A stretch of DNA of 64,000 nucleotides from Roseiarcus fermentans (GTDB lineage: Bacteria; Pseudomonadota; Alphaproteobacteria; Rhizobiales; Beijerinckiaceae), in contig NZ_QNRK01000008.1 in the NCBI RefSeq assembly GCF_003315135.1, positions 124,001-188,000 on the forward strand. Direction: 5' to 3'. Below, one piece after another: positions 53,190-62,694 of this stretch. Position 1 is the stretch's first letter, and the number at the start of each line of letters is the position of its first letter. The notes beneath the pieces are model-generated. The model saw only the letters and a list, made by a program, of their open reading frames with translations, was not told the DNA's origin and made no database searches. The position numbers were made by a program, and so were the translations under genes.

Positions 53190-54074
53190 TCAGCGGGCGA
53201 CCGAGGCGACGATCGCCCCGCCGACGATCAGCGCGCAGGCGAGCGCGAGCGCCGGCGTCGCGGGCGCCACGCCCACCCCGACCAGAATGAGCGTCGACAG
53301 AACCGGCGCGGCGTAGGAGGCGACCCCGAGCAGACGGATGTCGCCGTGCTTGACGCCGTAGTCCCAGACATAGAAGGCGAGCCCCACCGGCCCCAGGCCG
53401 AGGCCGAGGATGGCGAGCCACTGGACGGCGTTCGCCGGAACGACGGTGGTCTCGAACGCGGCGTGACAGAGGGCCGCCAGCGCCGCCGTGGCGAGGCAGA
53501 ATCCGGCGACCGCCTCCGTCGGCGCGCCCTTGAGCCGGCGCGACAGCACGGAATAGCCGGACCAGACGAAGGCGCAGCACAGCGCCAGGCCGTAGCCCTG
53601 AAGCGCCCGGCCGCCCGCCGCGGCGAAGCTCGCGCCCTTGGAGAGAAACAGCGTCGCCGCCCCGGCGAATCCGAGGCCAGCGCCGATCACGTGGCGGGGA
53701 AGCAGCCGCTCGCCGGGGAGGGCGGCGGAAAACAGCACGATCAGCAGCGGCCAGAGATAGGCGATCAGGCTCGCGTCGGCGGGCGGGGCCCGCCGCAAGG
53801 CGGCGAAATACAGCGCATGATAGCCGAACAGGCCGCCGATCCCGACCGCCCACACCGGCCACGGCTGCGCCAGCGCCGACAGCTTTCCGCGCGCCGCCGC
53901 ATAGACCAGCCCGCCGAGCCCGCCGACCGCGAAGGTGAGCGCCGCCAGTTCGAAGGGCGGCGTTTCCCCCGAGAGCGCGGTCAGGAGCGCCAGCGACGAC
54001 CACAGCGCCACGGCGCCGAAGCCGATCAGCGTGGCGGAAAACGGTGCGCGCGGCGGGGCGGAAGGCTCGATCAT
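53190..54074 (-). CDS. EamA/DMT-family transporter
   Basis: 294 residues from ATG 54074; the longer frame to 54173 lacks hydrophobic character. Ten helices in two EamA halves. Landmarks: GFGAVALWSSLALL, YFAALRRAPPADASLIAYLWPLLIVLFSA and YVWDYGVKHGDIRLLGVASYAAPVLS, close to the YedA/RarD-like aromatic or general metabolite exporters. Upstream of the AEC gene on the same strand. Confidence 0.9.
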   Translation of the reverse strand: MIEPSAPPRAPFSATLIGFGAVALWSSLALLTALSGETPPFELAALTFAVGGLGGLVYAAARGKLSALAQPWPVWAVGIGGLFGYHALYFAALRRAPPADASLIAYLWPLLIVLFSAALPGERLLPRHVIGAGLGFAGAATLFLSKGASFAAAGGRALQGYGLALCCAFVWSGYSVLSRRLKGAPTEAVAGFCLATAALAALCHAAFETTVVPANAVQWLAILGLGLGPVGLAFYVWDYGVKHGDIRLLGVASYAAPVLSTLILVGVGVAPATPALALACALIVGGAIVASVAR

Positions 54075-54269
54075 GGCCCGCGCTGCTATCAGCGCCGGCA
54101 AGCAATGGAAAGACGGATCGGACGATCGTGGCGACAATCCGTCGGAACCGTTCCCTCCCGTGAACATTACCAAGCTTTCATCCTCAGGTCATGCTGAGGT
54201 TAGGGCCGAAGGACCAGCATTGCCGCAACGGCGCCGGCCTCCCTCCGGCGATGGCTTTGCGGGTAGAGG

Positions 54270-55790
54270 ATGCGCTCGATCGGAATGTCCTTGTCCCTGC
54301 GGCGAGCGCTGCTCGCCGGCGTCGCCTGCGCGGCCGTGGCCGGCGCGGCGGCGGAGACGGGATCGCGTCCGGTCCGCGCGCCGGCGGTCACGGGAGTGGT
54401 CGCGGCGACCGGAACGGTCGGGGCGATTCCGGCGCAGCCCGCGGCGGGTCCGGGGTCGTTCGCCGACATCGTCGACCGGGTCGAACCGGCGGTGGTGTCG
54501 GTCAAGGTGAAGATCGTCGATTCGGACCAGGGCGACGACGAAGGGGCGCAGGGCCTCCCGGACGTGGCGCCGGGCAGCCCGTTCTATCGCTTCTTCCGTC
54601 GTTTCGGGCTGCCGGACGAGGGCGACTCGGGACCGAGGCGCCATTCCACGCTGGCGCAGGGCTCGGGCTTCTTCGTGTCCCGGGACGGCTACATCGTGAC
54701 CAACAATCACGTGGTCGACCACGCGAAAGAGGTGACGATCACGCTGGCGAACGGCTCGACCCTCCCGGCCAGGGTGATCGGGGTCGACAAGAAGACCGAC
54801 CTCGCGCTCCTGAAGGCGCAGGGCGGCGGCGACTTCGCGTTCGTGACCTTCGCCGCCAAGGCGCCGCGGGTGGGGGACTGGGTGATCGCGGTCGGCAATC
54901 CGTTCGGCCTCGGCGGCACGGTTACCGCCGGCATCGTCTCGGCGCGCGGACGCGACATCGGCGCCGGCCCCTACGACGACTTTCTCCAGATCGACGCGCC
55001 GGTGAACCACGGCAATTCCGGCGGCCCGACCTTCAACGCCGAGGGCGAGGTGGTCGGCGTCAACACCGCCATCTTCTCCCCCTCAGGAGGCAGCGTCGGC
55101 ATCGGCTTCGCGATCTCCGGGGATGTGGTGCGGAGCGTGATCGAGCAGCTCAAGGCGAACGGGGTGGTCACCCGCGGCTGGATCGGGGTGCAGATTCAGG
55201 CGGTGTCGCAGGACATCGCCGACAGCCTCGGCCTGAAGAGCGCCGGCGGGGCCCTGATTTCCGCCGTCGAGAAAAATTCGCCGGCGGAGGCCGCCGGGGT
55301 GAAGAGCGGCGACGTCGTCACCGCCGTGGATGGCGAGACGGTCGCCGATCCCCACGACCTCGCGCGCCGCATCGCCGCGACGGCGCCGAAGAAGTCGGTG
55401 TTGCTGGCGCTGATCCGCAACGGCGCGCCGTTGACGCGCGAGGTGACGCTCGGAACGATGCCGCCGGAAAAGGCGGCCGAGGGCGCCGCGGAGCCGGAAG
55501 GCCAGACCGGCGACGCGTCGGAACTCGCCAGGCTCGGGCTGACGTTGCGGGCGGGCCGCGGCGACGGCGGCGTCGTGGTGGCGGACGTCGACCCCGACAG
55601 TCCGGCCGCGGACGAGGGCATGCGGGCCGGAGACGTGATCCTGGAGGTGCGCGGGCGGGCGGTGACGCGGCCGTCCGAGGTCGCCGACGCGATCGCCTCC
55701 GCCAAGAACGACGGCAAGAAGAGCGTGCTTTTTCGCGTGAAGTCGGAGGACGGCGAGCGATTCCTCGCCATGCCGACTCGCGCCTCTTGA
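54270..55790 (+). CDS. degP: DegP/HtrA-type periplasmic serine protease
   Basis: 506 residues (a second ATG at 54285 is possible). Signal peptide LRRALLAGVACAAVAGAAA. Protease domain with His147 (NNHVVD), Asp177 (TDLALL) and Ser250 (HGNSGGP), and the LA-loop SPFYRFFRRFGLPDE. Two PDZ domains, about 290-375 (RGWIGVQIQAV) and 405-500 (GDVILEVRGRAV). It degrades or holds misfolded envelope proteins. The following two-component genes are probably linked to envelope stress. Confidence 0.94.
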   Translation: MRSIGMSLSLRRALLAGVACAAVAGAAAETGSRPVRAPAVTGVVAATGTVGAIPAQPAAGPGSFADIVDRVEPAVVSVKVKIVDSDQGDDEGAQGLPDVAPGSPFYRFFRRFGLPDEGDSGPRRHSTLAQGSGFFVSRDGYIVTNNHVVDHAKEVTITLANGSTLPARVIGVDKKTDLALLKAQGGGDFAFVTFAAKAPRVGDWVIAVGNPFGLGGTVTAGIVSARGRDIGAGPYDDFLQIDAPVNHGNSGGPTFNAEGEVVGVNTAIFSPSGGSVGIGFAISGDVVRSVIEQLKANGVVTRGWIGVQIQAVSQDIADSLGLKSAGGALISAVEKNSPAEAAGVKSGDVVTAVDGETVADPHDLARRIAATAPKKSVLLALIRNGAPLTREVTLGTMPPEKAAEGAAEPEGQTGDASELARLGLTLRAGRGDGGVVVADVDPDSPAADEGMRAGDVILEVRGRAVTRPSEVADAIASAKNDGKKSVLFRVKSEDGERFLAMPTRAS

Positions 55791-55937
55791 GTTTCCGGCG
55801 GGCCGGCCCGGTTCGAGGGCGGGTCCGCTGGCAGCAAATGGTCGGAAGGGAAAACGGGCAGGTCCCCGGCCCAGCGCGTAGCGCGCCTTTCCGTCCAGTC
55901 GGCGGTCGCACAATCCCCGCCCGCGCGACGCCGGCAC

Positions 55938-55979
55938 GCGGCGGCAGGTCCCATTCAGCCCCCCGGGACCTGCCGTCGC
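55938..55979 (+). terminator. Strong hairpin after degP
   Basis: GCGGCGGCAGGTCCC (55938-55952) pairs with GGGACCTGCCGTCGC (55965-55979), 15 pairs with one G-T wobble and a 12-base loop. No T-run. It isolates degP from the promoter at 56035. Confidence 0.65.
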
Positions 55980-56034
55980 ACCTTCTCGACCCGGCCCTGT
56001 CCCTCGGCGAAGCGCGTCTTTCGCCAGCGCGTCT

Positions 56035-56063
56035 TTGGCCGAGGCGCGCAATGTTGATATAGA
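56035..56063 (+). promoter_or_regulatory. Promoter of the response-regulator operon
   Basis: TTGGCC (56035-56040), 17 bp, TATAGA (56058-56063). The predicted start is within a base or two of the ATG at 56071, so the mRNA may be leaderless. Confidence 0.6.
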
Positions 56064-56070
56064 ACGCGTC

Positions 56071-56754
56071 ATGCGAATCCTGATCATCGAAGACGACCGC
56101 GACGCCGCCGCCTATCTCACCAAGGCGTTCAAGGAGGCGGGGCACGTGGTCGACGTCGCCCACGACGGCGTGACCGGCTACGACATGGCGCTCGAGGGCG
56201 GCTACGAGGTCGCGATCGTCGACCGGATGCTGCCGAAAATGGACGGCCTGACGCTGATCGGCGCCCTGCGCGGACAGAAGAACGAGACGCCGATCCTGAT
56301 CCTGTCGGCGCTCGGGCAGGTGGACGATCGGGTCAAGGGCCTGAGGGCGGGGGGCGACGACTATCTCGCCAAGCCCTACGCCTTCTCGGAGCTGCTCGCC
56401 CGGGTTGAGACGCTGGCGCGCCGCCGGCCGGCGGGCGCCCCCGAGGAGACCGTGTACCGCGTCGGCGACCTGACCCTCGACCGGCTGTCGCACAAGGTCA
56501 CCCGCCGCGGCGAGGAGATCGTGCTGCAGCCGCGCGAGTTCCGCCTGCTCGAATACCTGATGCAGAACGCCGGCAAGGTCGTCACCCGGACGATGCTGCT
56601 CGAACACGTCTGGGACTATCATTTCGACCCGCAGACCAACGTGATCGACGTCCACGTCTCGCGGCTCCGGGCCAAGATCGACCGGGACTTCGACGCGCCC
56701 TTGCTCACCACCGTGCGCGGCGCCGGATACATGATACGTGACGGCGCTCGCTAA
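56071..56754 (+). CDS. OmpR-family response regulator
   Basis: 227 residues from ATG 56071. Receiver domain with the acidic pair in IIEDDRD, phospho-acceptor Asp51 (IVDRMLPKMDG), and Lys in LAKPYAFSELLAR; C-terminal winged helix with VLQPREFRLLEYLMQNAGKVVTRTMLLEHVWDYHFDPQTNVIDVHVSRLRAKI. Close to the PhoP/CreB-like group. The kinase gene overlaps its end by 17 bp. Confidence 0.93.
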   Translation: MRILIIEDDRDAAAYLTKAFKEAGHVVDVAHDGVTGYDMALEGGYEVAIVDRMLPKMDGLTLIGALRGQKNETPILILSALGQVDDRVKGLRAGGDDYLAKPYAFSELLARVETLARRRPAGAPEETVYRVGDLTLDRLSHKVTRRGEEIVLQPREFRLLEYLMQNAGKVVTRTMLLEHVWDYHFDPQTNVIDVHVSRLRAKIDRDFDAPLLTTVRGAGYMIRDGAR

Positions 56755-58189
56755 GCTCTTTCGCGCCACCGCCTTTCGCCTGGCGCTGGCGATTCTCGCC
56801 GTCAGTTCCGTCGGCGCCGGGGTCGTGCTGGCGATCATCGCCTGGCAGGTGGTCGCGGTGGTCGACGAGGAGATCGCCCGCACCATCGACGCCGAGGCCA
56901 AGGGCCTGACCGACGCCTTCAATCATGACGGTCTGGTCGGCCTCTATTCCTCGATCGAGGCGCGCAAGCGCCAGCCGGGCGCGTCGCTCTACCTGCTCAC
57001 CGACCCGGCCGGCGAATCGCTCGCCGGCAACGTCGAGCAGATCCCGCTCGAAGTCCTGGAGCGCCAGGGATTCATCGTCGTCAACTACCGCACCAACGGC
57101 CCCGGCGACCGGGTCCGGCAGGCGCTCGTGCGCATCTACAAGCTGCCGCCCGGGTTCCTGCTGCTGGTGGGGCACGACCTCGGCGACCGCGCCCGGATCG
57201 AGGGCGTGATGGTTCGGGCGCTGGCGGTGTCGCTGGTGTTCTTCGCTGCGCTCGCGGCGCTGGGCGCGCTCTTCGTCGCCCGCAACGTGCTGAAACGGAT
57301 CGACGACATCAACACCTCGGCCCAGGGCGTCATGGCCGGCGACCTGACCGGCCGGCTGCCGGTGTCCGGCTCCGGCGACGAGCTCGACCGGCTGGCCGAA
57401 AGCCTCAACGCCATGCTCAAGCGAATCGGCGTGCTGATGCAGGGCTTGCGCGAGGTGTCCGACAACATCGCCCACGACCTGCGCACGCCGCTCACCCGGC
57501 TGCGCAATCACGCCGAGGCGGCGCTCGCCTACGGCGACGATCCCGCCGCCTACCGCGCGGCGCTGGAGAAGACGATCGAGGAATCCGACGCGCTGATCAA
57601 GATCTTCAACGCGCTCCTGCTGATTGCGCGCGCCGAGGCCGGCGGCGGGATCGACGGGCAGACCGCCTTCGACCTCGCCGAGGCCGCCCGCGCCGTGGCG
57701 GACCTCTACGAGCCGATCGCCGAGGAGGAGGGCGTCGACCTCGCCGTCGACATCGACGCGCCGCTGACGGTGCGCGGCAACCGCGAGCTGATCGGCCAGA
57801 CGATCGCCAATCTGGTCGACAACGCGCTGAAATACGGCGCCATGAGCGGGCGCCATCCGGGAGACCCGAAGCCGTCGATCGTCGTTTCGGCGCGCCGCGT
57901 CGGCGATGCGGTCGAGCTGGTGGTGGCCGATCGCGGCCCCGGCGTTCCGCCGGAGGATCGCAAGCGGGTTCTCGACCGATTCGTCCGCCTCGAAGGGTCG
58001 CGCTCGCGTCCGGGCTCCGGGCTCGGGCTGTCGCTCGCCGCGGCGGTCGCGCGGATGCACGGCGGTCGGGTCGAACTGGCGGACAATGCGCCGGGCTTGC
58101 GCGTGCGCGTGATCCTGCCGGCCGAGCACGCGCCGCCCGCGCTGCCGGCGCCGGTTTCGGGGAGCGTCCATGAACCGGTCGCTGGGTGA
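56738..58189 (+). CDS. Sensor histidine kinase
   Basis: 483 residues from a GTG. First membrane helix 12-37, periplasmic part about 40-158 (no named sensor domain), second helix 160-182, HAMP (ARNVLKRIDDINTSAQGVMAGDL), HisKA with His246 (SDNIAHDLRTPLTRLRNHA), ATPase boxes NLVDNALKYGA, DRGPGVPPEDRKRVLDRF and GSGLGLSLAAAVARMHGG. Partner of the regulator at 56071. Its end overlaps glnE by 20 bp. Confidence 0.94.
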   Translation: MTALAKLFRATAFRLALAILAVSSVGAGVVLAIIAWQVVAVVDEEIARTIDAEAKGLTDAFNHDGLVGLYSSIEARKRQPGASLYLLTDPAGESLAGNVEQIPLEVLERQGFIVVNYRTNGPGDRVRQALVRIYKLPPGFLLLVGHDLGDRARIEGVMVRALAVSLVFFAALAALGALFVARNVLKRIDDINTSAQGVMAGDLTGRLPVSGSGDELDRLAESLNAMLKRIGVLMQGLREVSDNIAHDLRTPLTRLRNHAEAALAYGDDPAAYRAALEKTIEESDALIKIFNALLLIARAEAGGGIDGQTAFDLAEAARAVADLYEPIAEEEGVDLAVDIDAPLTVRGNRELIGQTIANLVDNALKYGAMSGRHPGDPKPSIVVSARRVGDAVELVVADRGPGVPPEDRKRVLDRFVRLEGSRSRPGSGLGLSLAAAVARMHGGRVELADNAPGLRVRVILPAEHAPPALPAPVSGSVHEPVAG

Positions 58190-61094
58190 GCGGCTGGTCA
58201 CGGCGCCGCGGCTCTCCGCGCCCGCCGCCGCCCGGCGCAAGCTCGAGGCGCTGGTCGGCGCTCCCGAGGGGCGCGACCTCGCGCCGCTCGTCGCGGAGGG
58301 CAAGGCGCGCGACCTCCTGCTCGGCCTCGCCGATCACTCGCCCTATCTTTGGGCGCTGGCGGGCGAGGACCCCGCCCGGCTCGCCCGTCTCCTCTCGCAT
58401 TCGCCGGAGCGCGCGCTCGACGCCCTGGTCGCCGGCCTGTCGCGGCGGATGAACGACGAGGCGGAGGCGATGCGCGCGCTGCGCCTCGCCAAGCGGGAAT
58501 CGGCGTTGCTGATCGCGCTCGCCGACATCGGCGGGGTGTGGGACGTGGTCGAGACCACCGAGGCCCTGACCCGTTTCGCCGACGCGGCCGTCGGCGCGGC
58601 GCTCGCCTTTCTCGTCCGCCAGAATGCGCTCGCCGGCAGACTCGCGCTCGATCCGGAGGCGCCCGACCTGCAGGCCGCCTGCGGCCTCACCGTGCTGGCG
58701 CTCGGCAAGCACGGCGCGCGCGAGCTCAACTATTCGAGCGACATCGACCTGATCGTCCTCTACGACGCCGCCTCCGCCGCCATTCCGCCCGGCGCGGAGC
58801 CGGCTCCGCTCTATGTGCGCATCACCCAGGCGCTCGCCCGTCTGCTGCAGGAGCGCACCTCCGACGGCTACGTGCTCAGGGTCGATCTGAGGCTGAGGCC
58901 CGACCCGGCCTCGACGCCGGTCGCGCTCTCCACCCTCAGCGCCTACGCCTATTACGAGACGCTCGGCCAGAACTGGGAGCGGGCGGCGATGATCAAGGCG
59001 CGCCCGGCGGCGGGCGACCTCGAGCTCGGCGACCGCTTCCTCGCCGACCTTTCGCCGTTCGTCTGGCGCAAGTATTTCGACTACGCCGCGATCGCCGACA
59101 TCCACGCGATGAAGCGGCAGATCCACGCCGTTCGCGGCCACGAGCGGGTGGTGGTCGCCGGCCACGACGTCAAGCTCGGCCGCGGCGGCATCCGCGAGGT
59201 CGAGTTCTTCGTCCAGACGCAGCAGCTGATCTTCGGCGGGCGGCGGCCGCGCATGCGCGGGCGGCGCACGCTCGACATGCTGAAGGAGCTCTACGCCGAG
59301 AAGTGGGTGACGGCGGAAGCGGTCAGCGACCTGACCGAAGCCTATGGCTTCCTGCGCACGGTCGAGCACAGGCTGCAGATGGTGGCCGACGAGCAGACGC
59401 AGCGCCTGCCGTTCGAGCGCGCCGACCTCGCCCGCTTCGCCCGCTTCTGCGGCTACGGCCGGCTGGAATCCTTCGCCCGCGACCTGACGTTCCACCTGAC
59501 CCGGGTCGAGACGCACTATGCGCGGCTGTTCGAGGACGCCCCGGCCCTCAGCGTCGCCTCCGGCAGCCTCGTCTTCACCGGCGTGACCGACGATCCGGCG
59601 ACGCTCGCGACGCTTCGTCGCCTCGGCTTCCAGCACCCGGAGGCGGCGGCGGAGACGATCCGCGGCTGGCACTTCGGCCGCCGCGCCGGCGTGCGCAGCC
59701 CGCGCGCCCGCGAGGTCCTGACGGAGCTGACGCCGGCGCTGCTCGAGGCCTTCGCCGGCTCCGGCGATCCCGCCGCGGCGCTCGCCGCCTTCGACGCCGC
59801 GATGGCGCACATGACCGCGTCCGTCGAGCTGCTGTCGATCTTGCGCTCCAACGAGCGGTTGCGCGAACTCTTCGGCGACGTGCTCGGCTCCGCGCCCCGG
59901 CTCGCCGAGGTGATCGCGTCCCGCCCGCACGTGCTCGACGCCGCGATCGACCCGGACCGGACGATCGACTTCGAGGACAGTTTTCGCGAGGAGGCGACCC
60001 GCCTGCGCGCCGAGACCTATGTCGGGCAGGCGCGCAACTTCGAGGACGCGCTCGACCGGGCGCGCGACTTCGCCGCCGAGGAGATGTTCCTGATCGGGCT
60101 CAATCTCTTGTCGGGCCGGCTCGATCCCGACCGCGCCGGCCAGGCCTACAGCGCGCTCGCCGCCGCCATGGTCGGGGCGCTGTTGAAGCGGGTCGCGGCG
60201 GATTTCGCCCAAGACCACGGCGTGATCGCCGGCGGCCGGGTCGCCGTGCTGGCGATGGGCAAGCTCGGCTCGCGCGAGATGACCGCGGCCTCGGATCTCG
60301 ACTTGATCCTGATCTACGACTTCCCCGAGACCGCCGGCGAATCGGACGGCGCGCGGCCGCTCGGCCCCGGGGTCTATTACGCCCGCTTCACCCAGCGCCT
60401 GCTCGCCGCGCTGACCGCCAAGACCCGCCGCGGCGCGCTCTACGAGGTCGACATGCGTTTGAGGCCCTCCGGCCGCAAGGGGCCGCTCGCCACCCAGTTC
60501 TCCGCCTTCGCCCGCTACCAGCGCGACGAGGCCGAGACCTGGGAGCACATGGCCCTGACGCGCGCCCGAATCGTGGCGGGCGAGGCGAGCCTCGCGGCCG
60601 AGGCGACGAAGGCGATCCGCGCCACGCTCACGCGCAGGCGCGATCCGGGCGAGGTCGCCCGGGAGGTGACGACGATGCGCGCGCTGATCGCCCGGGAGAA
60701 GGGCGAGAGCGACCCCTGGGACTTGAAGCTGGTCAAGGGCGGGTTGATGGACATCGAGTTCGTCGCCCAGTACCTCGCCCTCGCCTTCGGCCACGACAGG
60801 CCGGACATCCTCGACGTGTCGACACGGGCCGCGATCGACAAGGCCGGCCGGGCGAAGCTGCTCGATTCTCGCCATGTCGAGACGCTGCTCGAGGCGCACC
60901 GGCTCTACACCGACGCCACCCAGTTTATGCGCCTCGCCATCTCCGGGCCGTTCGACCCGAAGACCGCCGCCTCCGGCGTCAAGCGCCGGATCGCCGCCTC
61001 GAGCGGCTTCCCGGATTTCGAGGCGTTCATCGCCGCGCTCGACGAGCGGCGGCGGAAGGTGCGGGAGACCTACGAGGCGGTGCTGAAGGGGTGA
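58170..61094 (+). CDS. glnE: Bifunctional glutamine synthetase adenylyltransferase/deadenylase
   Basis: 974 residues. The N-terminal deadenylating domain has GKHGARELNYSSDIDLIVLYD and VDLRLRPDPASTPVAL; the C-terminal adenylylating domain has GKLGSREMTAASDLDLILIYD and VDMRLRPSGRKGPLATQ, both with the GxxxxxxxSDxDL nucleotidyltransferase motif; GlnE helical domains sit in between. It switches glutamine synthetase off and on according to PII state. The overlap with the kinase gene suggests coupled translation. Confidence 0.96.
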   Translation: MNRSLGERLVTAPRLSAPAAARRKLEALVGAPEGRDLAPLVAEGKARDLLLGLADHSPYLWALAGEDPARLARLLSHSPERALDALVAGLSRRMNDEAEAMRALRLAKRESALLIALADIGGVWDVVETTEALTRFADAAVGAALAFLVRQNALAGRLALDPEAPDLQAACGLTVLALGKHGARELNYSSDIDLIVLYDAASAAIPPGAEPAPLYVRITQALARLLQERTSDGYVLRVDLRLRPDPASTPVALSTLSAYAYYETLGQNWERAAMIKARPAAGDLELGDRFLADLSPFVWRKYFDYAAIADIHAMKRQIHAVRGHERVVVAGHDVKLGRGGIREVEFFVQTQQLIFGGRRPRMRGRRTLDMLKELYAEKWVTAEAVSDLTEAYGFLRTVEHRLQMVADEQTQRLPFERADLARFARFCGYGRLESFARDLTFHLTRVETHYARLFEDAPALSVASGSLVFTGVTDDPATLATLRRLGFQHPEAAAETIRGWHFGRRAGVRSPRAREVLTELTPALLEAFAGSGDPAAALAAFDAAMAHMTASVELLSILRSNERLRELFGDVLGSAPRLAEVIASRPHVLDAAIDPDRTIDFEDSFREEATRLRAETYVGQARNFEDALDRARDFAAEEMFLIGLNLLSGRLDPDRAGQAYSALAAAMVGALLKRVAADFAQDHGVIAGGRVAVLAMGKLGSREMTAASDLDLILIYDFPETAGESDGARPLGPGVYYARFTQRLLAALTAKTRRGALYEVDMRLRPSGRKGPLATQFSAFARYQRDEAETWEHMALTRARIVAGEASLAAEATKAIRATLTRRRDPGEVAREVTTMRALIAREKGESDPWDLKLVKGGLMDIEFVAQYLALAFGHDRPDILDVSTRAAIDKAGRAKLLDSRHVETLLEAHRLYTDATQFMRLAISGPFDPKTAASGVKRRIAASSGFPDFEAFIAALDERRRKVRETYEAVLKG

Positions 61095-61132
61095 GGCCGC
61101 AAGACACGGCCGTCGACCGCGTCAGCCGGCGG

Positions 61133-61903
61133 CTACGGGCGCCGCTTCGCCAGCCCCTCGATCAGCGCCTTCAGCGTCGCGACCGTCGACGCGTCCGCGT
61201 CGCCGTCCACGAGCGCGGGCCGAAAATGGCGCTGGAACGCCGTCACCACGGCGCGGGTGTGACGGTCGCAGACGCCGGAAAGCTCGACCCCGTAGCCGTA
61301 GAGCGCCAGCAGCGCCTGCAGCGCCCTGACCGGCGGCCCTTCCTCCCCGGGTCGGAACAGCGGCCCGCCGGCGACCGGCGCCGGCTCGACCCAATGCCCG
61401 ACGCCGGCCGCAAACAGCCGCCGCCACGGAAAGACTTCCCCGGGATCGCGCTTGCGCGTCGGCGCGATGTCGGAATGGGCGAGCACCCGCTCGGCGGGAA
61501 TTGTCCAGCGCGAGCCGATGTCGCGGCATAGCGCGATGGTCGCGTCGATCTGCGCGTCGGAAAAAGGCGGCGCGCCGCCGTCGTGGCCGGGATTGACGAT
61601 CTCGATCCCGACGGACGCGGAGTTCAGGTCGCTGTCGCCCTTCCAGAGCCCCTTGCCGGCGTGCCAGGCGCGGTCGCGCTCGGCGACGAGCTGGACGATC
61701 CGCCCGTCCTCGTGGACGAGGTAATGCGCCGACACCTGCGAGGCCGGATCGACGAGCAGCGCCAGCGCCGCCTCCGCCGTCGGCATCCCGGTGTAGTGGA
61801 GGACGATCGCGTTCGGTCTCCCGGCTCCCCGCCGGTCGCCGAAATTGGGCGAGGCGAGGAACGCGGACGCGAGCGGACTGTCGCAGACGGGACCGGACGT
61901 CAT
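61133..61903 (-). CDS. N-acetylmuramoyl-L-alanine amidase (AmiD/AmpD family) with peptidoglycan-binding domain
   Basis: 256 residues. Amidase_2 domain: zinc ligands in VLHYTGMPTAE, NSASVGIEIVN (the Glu) and HSDIAPTRKRDPGE; then a C-terminal PG_binding_1 domain RPGEEGPPVRALQALLALYGYGV. No signal peptide, so either a cytosolic anhydro-muropeptide recycler like AmpD or exported otherwise. Convergent with glnE and separated by only about 40 bp. Confidence 0.9.
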   Translation of the reverse strand: MTSGPVCDSPLASAFLASPNFGDRRGAGRPNAIVLHYTGMPTAEAALALLVDPASQVSAHYLVHEDGRIVQLVAERDRAWHAGKGLWKGDSDLNSASVGIEIVNPGHDGGAPPFSDAQIDATIALCRDIGSRWTIPAERVLAHSDIAPTRKRDPGEVFPWRRLFAAGVGHWVEPAPVAGGPLFRPGEEGPPVRALQALLALYGYGVELSGVCDRHTRAVVTAFQRHFRPALVDGDADASTVATLKALIEGLAKRRP

Positions 61904-61959
61904 ATCCCGCCTCTCGACAGGAGGATTCCGGTCCCGCCGCGCGGTTTCATGCCGTCGCG

Positions 61960-62256
61960 TCAGTTGTACCAGGCGACGCAGATGCGGTTGCCGTAGGCGT
62001 CGTAGCCGTGGCGCGCGCAGTGGCGCGGGGCCGTCACGGCGTTGCCGACCAGGGCGCCGCCGACGCCGCCGATGGCTGCGCCCGCGAGCGCCCCGCCCAC
62101 GGAGCCGCCGGACACCGCCGACCCGACCAGCGCGCCGGTGCCCGCGCCGAGCGCGCCGCCGATGAGCGTGCCGTTCTGCTGTTGCTGCGTCGCGCAGCCC
62201 GAAACCGAGAACGCGCCGGCGAGCGCCATTGCGAGGGCGACCATTTTCATTGTCAT
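61960..62256 (-). CDS. Glycine-zipper lipoprotein 1
   Basis: 98 residues from ATG 62256 (GGGGAA upstream). Lipoprotein signal with FSVSGCA (lipid Cys near 20), Gln-rich spacer, then a Gly-zipper of two hairpin helices (GALGAGTGALVGSAVSGGSV and GALAGAAIGGVGGALVGNAV) and the tail CARHGYDAYGNRICVAWYN. First of four tandem paralogues; the most divergent. Outer-membrane anchored, function unknown. Confidence 0.8.
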   Translation of the reverse strand: MTMKMVALAMALAGAFSVSGCATQQQQNGTLIGGALGAGTGALVGSAVSGGSVGGALAGAAIGGVGGALVGNAVTAPRHCARHGYDAYGNRICVAWYN

Positions 62257-62337
62257 GTGCAGATTCCCCAACCTATGGCCCGACGCCGGAAAAGCGAAAC
62301 GAATCCGGCGACTGCCGACTATAGCGCCGCATTCGCC

Positions 62338-62631
62338 TCAGTAATAGGCGGTACAGACCTGATTGCCGTTGTAGTCGTATCCCCAGCGCGCGCATTGTCC
62401 GGTCGGCTGGGGCGTGGCGGCCGAGCCGATCAGCGCGCCGGAGCCGGCGCCGATCGCCGCGCCCGCGAGCGCGCCGCCGGCGCTGCCGTGGGTGACCGCC
62501 GAGCCGACCAGCGCGCCGGCGCCGGCGCCGAGCGCGCCGCCGGCGAGCGCGTTGGTCTGCTGCGGCGTCTGGCAGGCGGAGACCGAGGCGGCGGCCGCGA
62601 GGGCAAGCAAAAGCGTCGTGATCCTGTTCAT
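62338..62631 (-). CDS. Glycine-zipper lipoprotein 2
   Basis: 97 residues from ATG 62631 (GGGAG ten bases upstream). Lipobox-like VSACQ, TPQQTNALAGGALGAGAG, Gly-zipper with GSAGGALAGAAIGAGSGALI, and tail CARWGYDYNGNQVCTAYY. Same layout as its neighbours. Confidence 0.82.
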   Translation of the reverse strand: MNRITTLLLALAAAASVSACQTPQQTNALAGGALGAGAGALVGSAVTHGSAGGALAGAAIGAGSGALIGSAATPQPTGQCARWGYDYNGNQVCTAYY

Positions 62632-62694
62632 CGATGCCATACTCCCGTCCTTGCTGTGCGCCCCGCCGGCCCCCGAAGGGTTTTTCGTCAGGTA

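Noticed and set aside
57606-60899. Open frame of about 1100 codons antisense to glnE and the kinase
   Set aside because: Covers two certain genes on the other strand and has the composition of a mirror frame.
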